Source: Macrobrachium rosenbergii
Taxonomy: Eukaryota > Arthropoda > Malacostraca > Decapoda > Palaemonidae
Reading direction: 5' to 3'
NCBI RefSeq assembly: GCF_040412425.1
Contig: NC_089743.1
Location: 85,829,971-85,893,970, forward strand
DNA: 64,000 nt
Shown here: in pieces, positions 1 through 13,930 of the stretch
Position numbering within the stretch: position 1 is the first letter of the stretch
Layout: each line of letters starts with the position of its first letter
Made by a program: the position numbers and the translations under genes
The notes under the pieces: model-generated
What the model saw: the letters and a program-made list of their open reading frames with translations, nothing else
The model's database searches: none
What the model was told of the DNA's origin: nothing

Positions 1-111
1 TGTTTTGAAGAAGGATGTTGCGACAGCTGCAGTCAGTTTACCCGTGATATATAATTCTCGCTGTTTCCAAGTCTTGCAGCATATTTAGCTTCATTACATC
101 ATAGGTTTACT

Positions 112-116
<5 letters not shown>

Positions 117-175
<59 letters not shown>
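117..175. repeat. (TA)n microsatellite
   Basis: Uninterrupted TA dinucleotide tract of about 58 bp. Confidence 0.97.
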
Positions 176-180
<5 letters not shown>

Positions 181-209
181 TTTTATCACACCGTGATTTA
201 TATACAACC

Positions 210-400
210 ATGAAGCTACAAACGTCGCTTAATATCAAATTCACGTCGACTGGAGTTGCTGGATAAGTTCTTTGTCGTGGGATCGCGACCCGGCAGTACC
301 AATCCATTTATCACTTATAAATTCCCCTTCGGTGATAATTCCTATCGGGATACTCCTGAGGTAGCGTGAATTTGATATTAAGCGACATTTGTAGCTTCAT
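210..400. repeat. Inverted repeat with 36-bp arms
   Basis: Arms at 210-245 and 365-400 are complementary at 35 of 36 positions and enclose about 119 bp. The arms begin ATGAAGCTACAAACGTCGC and end GACATTTGTAGCTTCAT. (TA)n tracts lie beyond both arms (117-175 and 409-639), so the unit looks like a snapback remnant of a dispersed element bordered by expanded dinucleotides. No protein is encoded. Confidence 0.8.
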
Positions 401-406
401 GATTTT

Positions 407-2838
<2,432 letters not shown>

Positions 2839-3070
2839 GTTAAGTATACCTTAGTTTTGCCAGACCACTGAGCTGATTAACAGCTCTCCTAGGGCTGGCC
2901 CGAAGGATTAGATTTATTTTTACGTGGCTAAGAACCAGTTGGTTACCTAGCAACGGGACCTACAGCTTATTGTGGAATCCGAACCACATTATAGCGAGAA
3001 ATGAATTTCTGTCACCAGAAATAAATTCCTTTAACACTTCATCAGCCGCCCGGAGACTCGAACTCGGGCC

Positions 3071-3072
<2 letters not shown>
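2839..3072 (-). mobile_element. SINE-1 copy A, 5'-truncated
   Basis: This is the dispersed tRNA-derived SINE read from its 3' end on the + strand (GTTAAGTATACCTTAG, CCAGACCACTGAGCTG, TAGCAACGGGACCTACAG, then the reverse of the B box, GACTCGAACTC). The tRNA head stops just past the B box and is replaced by (GA)n. The left flank is also a GAGAGAGA run, so the copy probably landed in a GA tract and lost its 5' end. Confidence 0.88.

Positions 3073-3127
<55 letters not shown>
3073..3127. repeat. (GA)n microsatellite
   Basis: Pure GA tract directly abutting the truncated head of SINE-1 copy A. Confidence 0.97.
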
Positions 3128-3132
<5 letters not shown>

Positions 3133-3462
3133 TTAATCACCAATCTCTGATGAATGGAAAACATTAGCCTCAGGTGTTGAACAAGAAACGCGATTTTGAA
3201 TTGCATGTGATGCAACACCAGAAAGGTTTGTTATGGCATAAAAATAACACAGCTTTTCGCGGTAAAAACCTTGGAATGACTTCATAAATGGCTATTTTTG
3301 ATGTTAGAGCAGGCCTGTTAATCAAATGGTGTATTTTTTTTATCAGATGAGTCTAAAAGTTGTTTAGATAATTGAATTACCTTCGAATCTCAGAGATAGC
3401 TTTTTATATGGCGTTGACAATATAATCCCCGCATTACTCAGACTGATGTATACACACAAAGA

Positions 3463-3463
3463 G

Positions 3464-3553
<90 letters not shown>
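3463..3553. repeat. (CA)n(TA)n compound microsatellite
   Basis: CA run followed by a TA run of about 60 bp. Confidence 0.97.
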
Positions 3554-3558
<5 letters not shown>

Positions 3559-3664
3559 AATGTGTATATATGTGTGTGTGTACTTTGTGTCCCTAAGATG
3601 TGTTAATTACACGAAGGTAGATGGCACTCTGTCGTTTCTTTTCAAGCTTTTCATGTGGTGTCAC

Positions 3665-3836
<172 letters not shown>

Positions 3837-4219
3837 ATAAACCACAAAGCTAAATTTCAAAAAGTTGTCTCCTCGGGATGGAAATTGCTAATTGTTTTGC
3901 AATGGCGGTATTCATAACCACACGAGGTACCAAGATGTTTCACTGTTGCATATCAATGCTCATTTATAACAAACTACTAGTTTACTTTTAACGTCCAAAA
4001 ACGATGGAAAATGTTAGAGAAGATCGACACAGGAAGCCCCGATCCAAAGGAATTAAGGAAAGTACTGAATCTCAGATAAAAGCAGCTTCGTTCTGCAAGC
4101 TTAAAAGGCGTGAATGGCAGGAGATGGCTCTTGGCTGGAATATATCAAACCCTGACTTATTCAGGGGAAGTTAGGTAGATGTCCCGAACCTAGGCACCCC
4201 CCCCCCAAAAAAAAAAAAT

Positions 4220-4491
4220 GAGTTCTTCGTTGGAGGGGTAGGTAGAGTTGTCGTCTAGCACGCTGTTGGGCCAGCGTTCGACTCTCCTACCGGCTAATGA
4301 AGAATTAGAGGAATTTATTTCTGGTGATAGAAACGTCATAATGTGGGTCGGATCCCTCAATAAGCTGTAGGCCCCGTTGCTAGGCAACCAGTTGGTTCTT
4401 AGCCACGTGAAATAAATCTAATCCTTCGGGCCAGCCCTAGGAGAGCTGTCAATCAGCTCAGCGGTCTGGTTAAACTAAGATATACTTAACC
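4220..4491 (+). mobile_element. SINE-1 copy B, full length
   Basis: Runs from GAGTTCTTCGTTGG through the tRNA-like head (A-box-like GGGTAGGTAGAG, B-box-like GTTCGACTC) and the body (ATTTATTTCTGGTGATAG, GTTGCTAGGCAACC, TAATCCTTCGGGCCAG) to the tail TTAAACTAAGATATACTTAAC. The head is preceded by a C-run and A-run. A poly-A-like CCCAAAAAAAACC follows 15 bp after the end. Confidence 0.9.
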
Positions 4492-5545
4492 TTTAACCCC
4501 CTCCCAAAAAAAACCTTCAATCTATTTCTTCTTAAATAGGTTCATTGAGGATGCAAGCTTAGCCCCTACACCAACATATTATGGAGAGTTGCGCCCCATC
4601 CTGAGGTTGAGCAAAGGTTCCTCCATTCTACATGATTACAGATGGGCCAATGACAAGTCTTTCCCCTGGCTGGATGACGGCAAGTCCGTACTCCAGGGAC
4701 GTCACGCACCTCACGCTCAAAGAAAGCATTCATTGGCCTTACATGTGATATCTAACGAATCTGCCAGATTATATTTACTTATCTATACATTTATCTATTT
4801 ATCTACTTGTAATTACTATTATCTAAATTTTATATTATTACAGTTACAGTGACAGTTGCATCTCTTTGCACAAGTTAGTTGAGTTAAAGTCCTCCTGGGC
4901 CTCTGTAGGCTCGCATAGGGCAGGCGCTGATCTCCTGTTTCTTAGGCCGGCAGAAACGAATATCTCATTTTATCACACCTAAGCTGTGCACATTATCAAA
5001 AAGAAACAAATACAATAGTTTCAGTTTATGAAGTAATGGATTCGTTTCCAGTTTTTTGTAGTTAACATTTTACAAAGAATTCCGGGTAAAAGTTGTGCAA
5101 TGTTATTATTTTACCTCCCGAATGGTGATCGTTTTTGTAAACCCTTTTTCCTTTAGTAATTTACTTGATTCATTCGAATATCTTTTTTTTTATTTGCGTA
5201 CCTTTGTGTGTTACGCTTGTTATTCGCAAAATGGGAACTCTAATTGTTTTTATGCCAGTTCTTTTTTTATGGTTAAAGGTTAAAATAACTATTTTTTATA
5301 TGTTGACAGATTAAATCAGAACTGAAAGTAGTGAATTTCTCTGACTATTGTGCTTTCTTTTTATTTAGCTTTGATTACTACAACTAGAATAGATTGTATG
5401 AAAAAAATGCAACAAGAGTTGCAGCATAAAATAAATATTTCTCGTACATAATTTGGGATAATATTCTAATTTGGTATTAAGTCCTATAATAGGATTTAGT
5501 TTCGAAGCATCGTGGTACAAGGGAATCTAACATCTTTTTTCCTTT
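4492..5545. other. No recognised gene
   Basis: Moderately AT-rich sequence. An 87-codon frame at 4589-4852 starts in a GC-richer patch but drifts into low-complexity TTTATCTA sequence, with no family resemblance. Nothing else is recognisable. Confidence 0.5.
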
Positions 5546-5546
5546 T

Positions 5547-5835
5547 AGTTTTCTGAAAAGAAAACTATTGTGCCGGCTTTGTCTTCCGTCCGCACTTTTT
5601 CCTGTCCGCACTTTTTCCGTCCTCCCTCAGATCACACACTAAATGGCTCCAAACTGCTATGTTGATCATCCACAACACACATACAAATATATATAGTTTT
5701 ATTTATATGTTAGTTTATAATCGTGCTTCTATATACGCCGTGGTTATATTTCACGGGGCCGCGGCTCATATCGAGACCACCGAAAGATAGATCTATTCTC
5801 GGTGGCCTTGATTATACGCTGTCCGACAGCGGACT
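5547..5835 (+). mobile_element. Hairpin-rich non-autonomous element, diverged copy 1
   Basis: Begins with the self-complementary AGTTTTCTGAAAAGAAAACT, followed by TGTGCCGGCTTTGTC and the CCGCACTTTTTCCGTCC region. It retains the GGGGCCGCGGCTCATA and CGAGACCACCGAAAGATAGA blocks shared with the copies at 8411, 30962 and 43962. The central palindrome is lost or replaced by TATA-rich sequence, and the 3' end is degraded. Confidence 0.75.
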
Positions 5836-5929
5836 GGAACCGTTTATTGCGTAATGCTGGAAACTATCGGTAAACGATATTTGTATATGTTTATATTTAC
5901 ATACATATATGTGTATGAATATGTGTGTA

Positions 5930-6006
5930 TATATAATACATATATATATATACATATATATATATATGTATGTATGTATATATGTATGTATATACTGTAT
6001 ATACAG
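5930..6006. repeat. Imperfect TA/TG microsatellite
   Basis: Mixture of TATATA, TACATA and TGTATG units just upstream of the coiled-coil frame. Confidence 0.85.
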
Positions 6007-6029
6007 CATACAAACATACACATAATTAG

Positions 6030-6914
6030 AGTAAGAAGAAGAATTATTCAAAATATTACCACTCACTGGACATAACCAGCTCTCCAGAGAATCCCCAAGA
6101 GTCCCCGAAGACAGAAGCAGCTTCCTCGGAGACAAAATGCCTCCGGAATCCTGATTCACCACCTGTGTCGGTTTTGAAAACTCGGGATACAGTGCAGAGG
6201 GACAGAGAGATCCTCCGACTGGAGAATGAGTGCTCTCTGAAGCAAAAGGAGGTCATTAGTCTGTTAAAAGAAACAAAAAGTGTTGTAGCAGAAAAGGTGA
6301 ATGGAAAGCTGAATGAGTTGTCGAGGAGGAGAGTCCTGCTGGAATTCCAACTGGCTGAGACGAAGGAGGAATTGGAGACGATGGGGTTTGAAAAGATGGA
6401 GACAATACTGGAAACTGAAAGTCCCCAAGAAGAGAACTTGGCCAAGGATACGAAGATCAGATCCTTGGAAACGAAAGTCAGAATTCTTAAAGAAGGAAAG
6501 GCGAAAGGAACAGTGACGGAAAATACAGTGTTCAATACAAAGAAGAATATGGTTAAAATGGTGCCGAAAGAACAGCCTGTCTCAGAAAGGAGAGATGAAA
6601 ATAAAAAGGCTTTGGATAAAACCCGACCTCTGAGGAAACCTCAGATCAACTGCAAAGCCCTCTACCGACGGATGGACAGTTTCGAGGAAGAGCTTCATCA
6701 AATCAGGGCACTGAAACAACCTTCAGCTGGCACCAAGAGACGCTCAAAAACCCTGGCTAAAACTCTATCAATCAAGAAGCCCCTGAGTAGAGAAGACGTG
6801 CATCAGAAAATGAGGCTGGAATCTGCAGCCAGACTCCAAAGACTGGAGCAAGAATCTGAAATGGTACGAAACCTCTACAAGATAAACTGTCACTTGAGGA
6901 CTCTGCAGTTTTAG
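6030..6914 (+). CDS. Probable exon of an unrecognised coiled-coil protein
   Basis: The frame is open for about 295 codons from just after an in-frame TAG at 6027-6029 to the TAG at 6912-6914. Composition is less AT-rich than the surroundings and the reading is not microsatellite. The protein is highly charged, with long heptad-like runs of Glu, Lys, Arg and Leu (for example around RDREILRLENECSLKQKEV and RLESAARLQRLEQESEMV), a Ser/Pro-rich first 40 residues and a Lys/Arg-rich middle. There is no credible ATG near the start; the first internal Met lies about 120 residues in. This fits an internal or terminal exon entered through an AG acceptor such as 6028-6029 or 6078-6079. A donor-like G|GTAAGT lies near 7063, after the stop, so the exon may continue into the 3' UTR. 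I do not recognise the family. It could be a cytoskeletal or centrosomal coiled-coil protein, or a lone retained exon of a dead gene. Confidence 0.42.
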   Translation, partial: SKKKNYSKYYHSLDITSSPENPQESPKTEAASSETKCLRNPDSPPVSVLKTRDTVQRDREILRLENECSLKQKEVISLLKETKSVVAEKVNGKLNELSRRRVLLEFQLAETKEELETMGFEKMETILETESPQEENLAKDTKIRSLETKVRILKEGKAKGTVTENTVFNTKKNMVKMVPKEQPVSERRDENKKALDKTRPLRKPQINCKALYRRMDSFEEELHQIRALKQPSAGTKRRSKTLAKTLSIKKPLSREDVHQKMRLESAARLQRLEQESEMVRNLYKINCHLRTLQF

Positions 6915-7134
6915 GAAGACGGGTGGTTTGCGCGTAGAAGAACGAAGACAGGACAGCTCTGATGTTGGGAACAGAAATAGTTCTGCGATGGAAATCATTC
7001 CTGGATACAGTTGTGGAAACATCTCTGGACGATGAAGAGACTACAACGGCTGGTTGGACTGGCGGTAAGTGACCTCTCCTGCCACATGATACCCTCGGGA
7101 TGGGGTATCAATGCCCAATCACATATGCTTGGAA

Positions 7135-7405
7135 GGCAACCTCTGGCGAGGCGTAAGAACCCGTAAGTTTCATGCCTACCTCATATGTGAACTGGGTTAT
7201 GCATTGCATATTGGATCCCATTCTTGCATATACTACAGTGGCAACCTCTGGCGTGGCGTAAAACCCCGTAAGTTCAATGCCTTTTATATATGCAAATTAT
7301 GGGTTATGCAATGCATATTGGATCAAATTCTTGCACATACTACATTGGCAACCTCTGGCGTGGCGTAAAAACCCGTAAGTTCAATGCCTTTTATATGTGC
7401 AAAAT
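7135..7405. repeat. Tandem repeat, unit about 106 bp, about 2.5 copies
   Basis: The phrase GGCAACCTCTGGCG recurs at 7135, 7240 and 7347, giving periods of 105 and 107 bp. Each unit also carries a CCCGTAAGT stretch, then a TTGCATAT-type stretch ahead of GGATC. Copies differ by scattered substitutions. Each unit contains a splice-donor-like CGTAAGT. The open frames across it are by-products of the repeat. Confidence 0.8.
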
Positions 7406-7785
7406 ATTTGATCCCAGTGTGGCAAAAGGGTGCACCGTCAGGAGTCGCCGTATTCCAACGTCGTGCGATTTGGAGATTGGAAGTTTCCTGTCTGTAGCAG
7501 ACTGTGGATTTCATCAAGGAACCAGACGTTTCCAACGGTGAGCAGAGAAATGGCTGGATTTTGGACTGTCAAGAAATCACCTGTTTTCTGTCAATCGCAG
7601 AAGAATGATCTGGAAGTTCTTCACTGACTGGCAGGCGTCACATGATGTAAGGTCATATAAACTGAGGATTCCATCTCTCTTGGCTAGCTGATAGAGCTGA
7701 GAATGGGGAAGGGTCCACCCCTGGCAAAACTAAACCCCATTCAATGAGGAGGATGGGTTTAGTATATACACACATACAATATATA

Positions 7786-7789
<4 letters not shown>

Positions 7790-7853
<64 letters not shown>
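7790..7853. repeat. (TA)n microsatellite
   Basis: TA tract of about 64 bp bounded by GTATAT and CACATAC sequence. Confidence 0.97.
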
Positions 7854-7857
<4 letters not shown>

Positions 7858-8410
7858 TATATGTATATGTGTGTGTATACACCAATTAAACATACAAATA
7901 ATGCTATAACTTTCTAGTAACACAATCTAACGTGTGCTAGGCACCAAAACCCTCTCTATTCCTGATGTCAATAAGATTAACTCAGCAACTGAGACTAAGA
8001 AGTTAGAAGATAAATTGGTTTATCAGCAAGAATCCCAGTGATGTTGTCATAAGTAACTTGTATATATGTTGTTTTACGTTACAGAAAGTTAAAAGGAAAC
8101 AAATGAATAACTAGATAAAAAAACTGAGCTAAAACTCAGGGATGGATGAAGAACATTGTGCATTTTCACCCTCAAAATACTCGCTCCTCAGGCCATCAGT
8201 GTGATGGGGTCAGTTGTTTTAATATCACTCAAGGACCCGTGGCCCACTGAACTAGGCCATCAATAGAGATGGACAATTTACTAATACTGGTCACTAAAGT
8301 TTACAGTATAGGGCGTCCTGAGGTAATTCTAAATCGCCTTGTTTATCCTGCTGTAATAAAACAAACGTATGATCTTGATTTCTCTGTAAGATGATTCAGT
8401 CTTTAGTTTT

Positions 8411-8788
8411 AGTTTTCTGAAAAGAAAACTACTGTGCCGGCTTTGTCTGTCCGCCAGCACTTTTTTCTGTCCGCCCTCAGATCTTAAAGACTACTGAGGC
8501 TAGCGGGCTGCAAGTTGGTATGTTGATCATCAACCCTCCAATCATCAAACATATCAAGTTGCAGCCCTCTAGCCTCAGTAGTTTTTATTTTACTCAAGGT
8601 TAAAGTTAGCCATCATCGTGCGTCTGGCAACGATATAGGACAGGCCACCACCGGGCCGTGGTTAAAGTTTCATCGGCCGCGGCTCATACAGCATTATATC
8701 GAGACCAGCAAAAGACAGACCTATTTTCGGTGACGTGGATTATACGATGCTCAGAAAATTCCATTGCGCCGAAATTTTTTACTTGTTT
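8411..8788 (+). mobile_element. Hairpin-rich non-autonomous element, copy 2
   Basis: Most complete forward copy. The 5' hairpin AGTTTTCTGAAAAGAAAACT is followed by a pyrimidine-rich segment with the CCGCCCTCAGATCTTAAA block. A central palindrome has arms ACTACTGAGGCTAGCGGGCT near 8490 and its complement near 8560-8586. Then come the GGGCCGTGGTTAAAGTTTCA and GGCCGCGGCTCATACAGC blocks and the end, TTGCGCCGAAATTTTTTACTTGTTT. No open frame is present, so it is non-autonomous. Confidence 0.85.
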
Positions 8789-9401
8789 ATTTTTGTATTC
8801 ATTACATCATCATGTTAACAGGTGAATAGTGAAACTGGTATTGATCTACAAGTACAATATCATACTTATTTTCACACCTCTTTCATGTTATTTTAATTTT
8901 TTGTTAAAAATAAAAATTTATCAACTATGAAAGACCCTTAAAAACGAATGCTGCGTCTGGTTTTGCCTCATAACAAGAGATGAACATTTCCAGAAATGGA
9001 ATCTTATGTGACAAATATCACTGCGTTAATTGGTAGATGATCTGTTTTCAGTGATGTATTGACATAAGGGATTAGGGGATCTATGCAGAATGCTAGATAT
9101 CAGAAGGTAAGTTATTTTTTATTTATGTTCACTGAAAATTATATTCTCCGGTAGATGTTTGATGACCTGGATGAAATTGGTATGACAAAACGCAGAATTC
9201 CGCTTACTTATTTTGACAATTAATGAATATTCTCGTTAAATTTACATAAGACCATCTAAAACATATTATATATTATGTAATTGGAAAAATAATTTACATT
9301 TGAGGTTAGTGAGAAATCTGAAATTCCATGTTTTTTTAAACGGTGAATTCTGTATGCAAACATACATAAATATTTGTAAAGTATTTATGTTTGTGAAAAT
9401 G

Positions 9402-9547
<146 letters not shown>

Positions 9548-9699
9548 GGGAGATTAAAGTACTTTGATGAAAACTACCCACAATCTTTTAGGGCAACAAT
9601 AAGCATTTTAAAAATATACCTTTAAAAGCGCTGACATTATTGTAGTGATATGAAAACCATTTGAATCAACGACAACAATAAGGCACATGAGAACCCCAT

Positions 9700-10075
9700 A
9701 AAAGAAAACCTGAGGCGTCCTTGCCAATGCAATGTCATCTTCGCCGTCGAAATCTCGAGACCGAGATCAAGCGCTGCACCAACAGCTTTAACCTTCGTTA
9801 ACCGGAATCTGGAACATTTTTAATCGAAGAGCAAAAGCGGAGAGGAGGCAATTCCATAAGAGGATATTGCCTGCCTGTGCAATACATAGTAATAGCAGCA
9901 GCGGCAGCAGCTCGTGTGAGCAGGCGGCTGACAGGCTTTGTAAAGGAAGCCGTGGAATTTCTCATAACGCTTCTCTTTCCCGTTAGGAGAGACAACGCTG
10001 GAATTCGAGCCCTGTCGGTGGAAGTAGAGGCTTCCTGATGGAGTGATGTGGAATCCGGTCGAGTCAAAAACGCCG
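9700..10075. other. GC-richer segment without assigned function
   Basis: This stretch is clearly less AT-rich than its neighbours and contains a GCAGCAGCGGCAGCAGC run at about 9895-9910. A 108-codon minus-strand frame (9798-10124) crosses it but shows no domain or repeat I recognise. An exon, a 5' UTR or chance are all possible. Confidence 0.3.
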
Positions 10076-10345
10076 TTTGTTTGACCTCTGGGATAACACC
10101 ACTGGGTTTGTGGTTTATTGTCACTGTTCGTAGGCTCTTTTAATATTGTTTAATTCATCGGCGAATAAACTGGTTGCAAATGTGAAAATATATTTGTAGA
10201 AGGCGATACAGCGTTGTAAGCTTTGTTTGACCTCTGGGATAACACCACGGGGTTTGTGGCAGGCTGATTTATTGGCGTTGTCTATGGGCCCTTTGTTTAC
10301 TGCTCGATTTATCAGGAGAATAAATTAGTTGATATATTTTTGTTA
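10076..10345. repeat. Direct duplication, offset 146 bp
   Basis: TTTGTTTGACCTCTGGGATA occurs at 10076 and again at 10222. It is followed in both places by ACACCAC(T/G)GGGTTTGTGG, a CTCTTTT/CCCTTTG stretch, and GAATAAA with TTGTTAG- or TTGTAG-like sequence. This is two imperfect tandem copies. Confidence 0.8.
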
Positions 10346-10471
10346 GACATTGTACAGTCGTTCCAACCTATCATAAAATTCGTGAAATATAAATCGGTGT
10401 TTTCCTCACGAGTAAAATCGCACCGGTATAAAAAGCTAGTGAAAGTAATGAACACTTTAGCATGTTTCTCC

Positions 10472-11688
<1,217 letters not shown>

Positions 11689-11755
11689 AATGATGATGGA
11701 ATAATTTCCTCTCTTCGGCAAAACACCGAAGAGAGGAAATTATTCCATTATCATT
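11689..11755. repeat. Near-perfect 30-bp hairpin with 7-nt loop
   Basis: Arms at 11689-11718 and 11726-11755 pair at 29 of 30 positions around the loop CAAAACA. The stem core is GGAATAATTTCCTCTCTTCG. No terminator-type T run follows, and an (ATT)-like stretch lies after it. Transcribed, it would fold into a long stem. Confidence 0.9.
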
Positions 11756-12169
11756 ATAATTATTATTAAGGCACAGGCGACCAAGAAAAAGTCAACTGAA
11801 ACAGAGGATGCATTCTCCGAAGGTTAAAAGCACTGGCGATAATAGCAAGAGGGGTACTGATAACAGGGACGTACTTCTTAAGACGTGAATGCCGAATAAG
11901 AAAATATTGAAATGCAAGGCATTGAAGACAGTGTAATATATGTTAAGAGCAGACTACAAGTTATGAGGTTTCTCCCTAAGGTCGTTCATTGTTCTGCAAA
12001 TGACTCAGGCATAAATAGGGAGGGTAAAGACGCGTCATTAACTTTCCAGTTATGCAATGATGAGGGCCAGAGGCTAATAACTCAAAGCTCATTTTCCTTC
12101 AAACAGCGTCTCTTAGCTTCTGTCCTAATGAGCGTGTACTTTTAAAGGCTACATATGATGTAGTCGATG

Positions 12170-12441
12170 AATATGTTAGATTCTCACGCTGGAAGTGGCT
12201 AGGCCATGTGTATGGAATACAGGGAATAGTACGAGATACACCAGGGTGGGTTGCCCTTGGTAGAAGAGGTAGAGGTAGGCCAAAGGAGACGTGGTTAAGG
12301 ACAATGAGGCGGAAAGCAGGAGGCGAGTGTTGGGGAGATCTTGAGGAGTTATCCCAGGACAGAATGTGGTGGCGTGAGTTCATCGAGGAGCTGTGCATCG
12401 CCGTGGGTGCCACAGGAAATGATTGATTGATTGATTGATGT
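12170..12441 (+). mobile_element. RTE-like non-LTR retrotransposon, 3' end
   Basis: The open frame gives FSRWKWLGHVYG, then GRRGRGRPKETWLRTM, then DRMWWREFIEELC, and ends at TGA (12424-12426). The pattern R-W-x-LGHV ... RGRPKxTWxRT ... DRxxWRxxxxxLC is the usual C-terminal tail of reverse transcriptases of RTE and related LINEs. The stop codon runs straight into a (TGAT)n tail, the short microsatellite tail typical of RTE-type elements. Everything upstream of the C terminus is missing, so this is a strongly 5'-truncated dead copy. The assignment to RTE rather than a neighbouring clade is inference. Confidence 0.82.
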
Positions 12442-12999
12442 AATGTAGAGACTACAGAAGAAGTGCAGAAAAAACTGAAGGTAATATGACTAATTTGTTT
12501 GATCACATGATTTTCGTATACTGAGCATTCATCTTAAAGACTTTAAACTTTATACTGAAAAACAGCTTGTTTGCCATTTTTTAACCAACAGCCTTCGTTT
12601 AATACCATGTAAAAATACAACAACACTTAATGCACGTAACGTTTCATCACAACAATGCAGACGTTAGGAAGGATATGGTCTGAAAATAGGTTGGCTAATC
12701 GATTGGCTTAGACTAAGCCGGCTTTGTGCTAAAACGGACCCTTGCCCTATACGCAGGAAGGTGTTAAAGGGACTGACATTTGATATGGGTATCTATGTGC
12801 GGTCTACCAACAGAAACGATTAAATTTGGATCACAATTTCATTCCAAACGTAGTTGGTGAAGTGATGGTCATCAGTTTAGTACAAAGGTATTATCGTTTC
12901 ATGGTTAGTGGATGGTTTGTCGTCAAGAGTCGCATAACCGACTGGTTGGTTTCGTTCCTGAATAATGGCCAAACGTCAAAGAGAGGGTTTCATAGTACG

Positions 13000-13930
13000 A
13001 GTGGGACCATGATGATGTCTTGGTACCCAAAAATTTCTGATGGGGTACGGTCAAGACCTATTTCCTAGTTGGTGGTAGGTACAACTGGTTGTGGCGTAGC
13101 CTTCGTACATTTCTTGGCATTAAAAGTTCGTCTTGGGCTACCCCAAAAAAAGGAGAGCTTGAAACTCATGAAGTGCATTGCATCAAGGAAGCGTAGCCGA
13201 CAAATGTCATGAGTGCAACTGAAGCTACAGTAGAAATGAGGCTGTGCCTGGTAGGACAGGAATCATTGCGCTGCATGTACTAACCCTTCAGATGATCTCT
13301 TGAACTTGACGACGTTGATGGTAGCCCATCCAGTACCTGTGCATTAGGACTGGTAGAGGATATTGCTGTTCTATGAGGCGTCTTGCCCTGGAGGGGTAGG
13401 GCTATGTTCCTAAGAACGTCTGACCTCATCACAGACTCTTTTCATTTACAAGCTTAATAGCCCTGTTGTCCTTGGGTATTTATGTAAGCTTTATGCTCAG
13501 CATGATTGGGGTTGTTCCATAATGGTGGTGGTAACTTCCTTGATTATGCTCCTTGTTAGACTATCTGTCGTTTATGAGTACCTGGGCGGCCTGGTCAAGT
13601 TCCTTGTGGGGATTGGGCCACGAGGAACAGTTGGTGAGTCTCCCGAATGTAAGTATTGATGAAACTTAGGGTACTCATTTATTCTTGATACAGGATTGCG
13701 TTGCCAGCTCTGTGTTAGTTAAATTGTCAAGGACATCAAGGAAGAGAATCTTCCCATTGACAGTGGACTCTCAAGAGTACCAGTTCATCTGTCCTATCTG
13801 TGGATGACCCACCACCTACATCAATATGACCGAAAGTATTTCAAAGAGATTGTTATATCACGTTGACTAGGGCCCAACCAGACGGTTAACAGAGCCAGGC
13901 CACTGGGCATATAGATGTGAGCCATATCCC
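13000..13930 (-). pseudogene. Possible relic of a Penelope-like reverse transcriptase
   Basis: On the minus strand, in shifting frames, short fragments appear in the order expected for a Penelope-like element reverse transcriptase: IYMPSGLAL; KYFRSY followed by a damaged I-D-V where a YxDD box is expected (near 13835); NGKILFLDVL (about 13745-13775), matching the family's FLDV block; and QYLHSGDSP about 26 residues later, where the family often has a YL..S..P pattern. Stops and frameshifts separate the pieces. The resemblance is by eye and no single motif is decisive. Confidence 0.33.

Noticed and set aside
4186..4220. C-run plus A-run as a reverse-transcribed poly-A tail
   Set aside because: It lies at the SINE 5' side, so it is not that element's tail; more likely simple sequence at the insertion site.
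9798..10124. 108-codon minus-strand frame
   Set aside because: Ser/Thr/Ala-rich without motif; part of it overlaps a tandem duplication.
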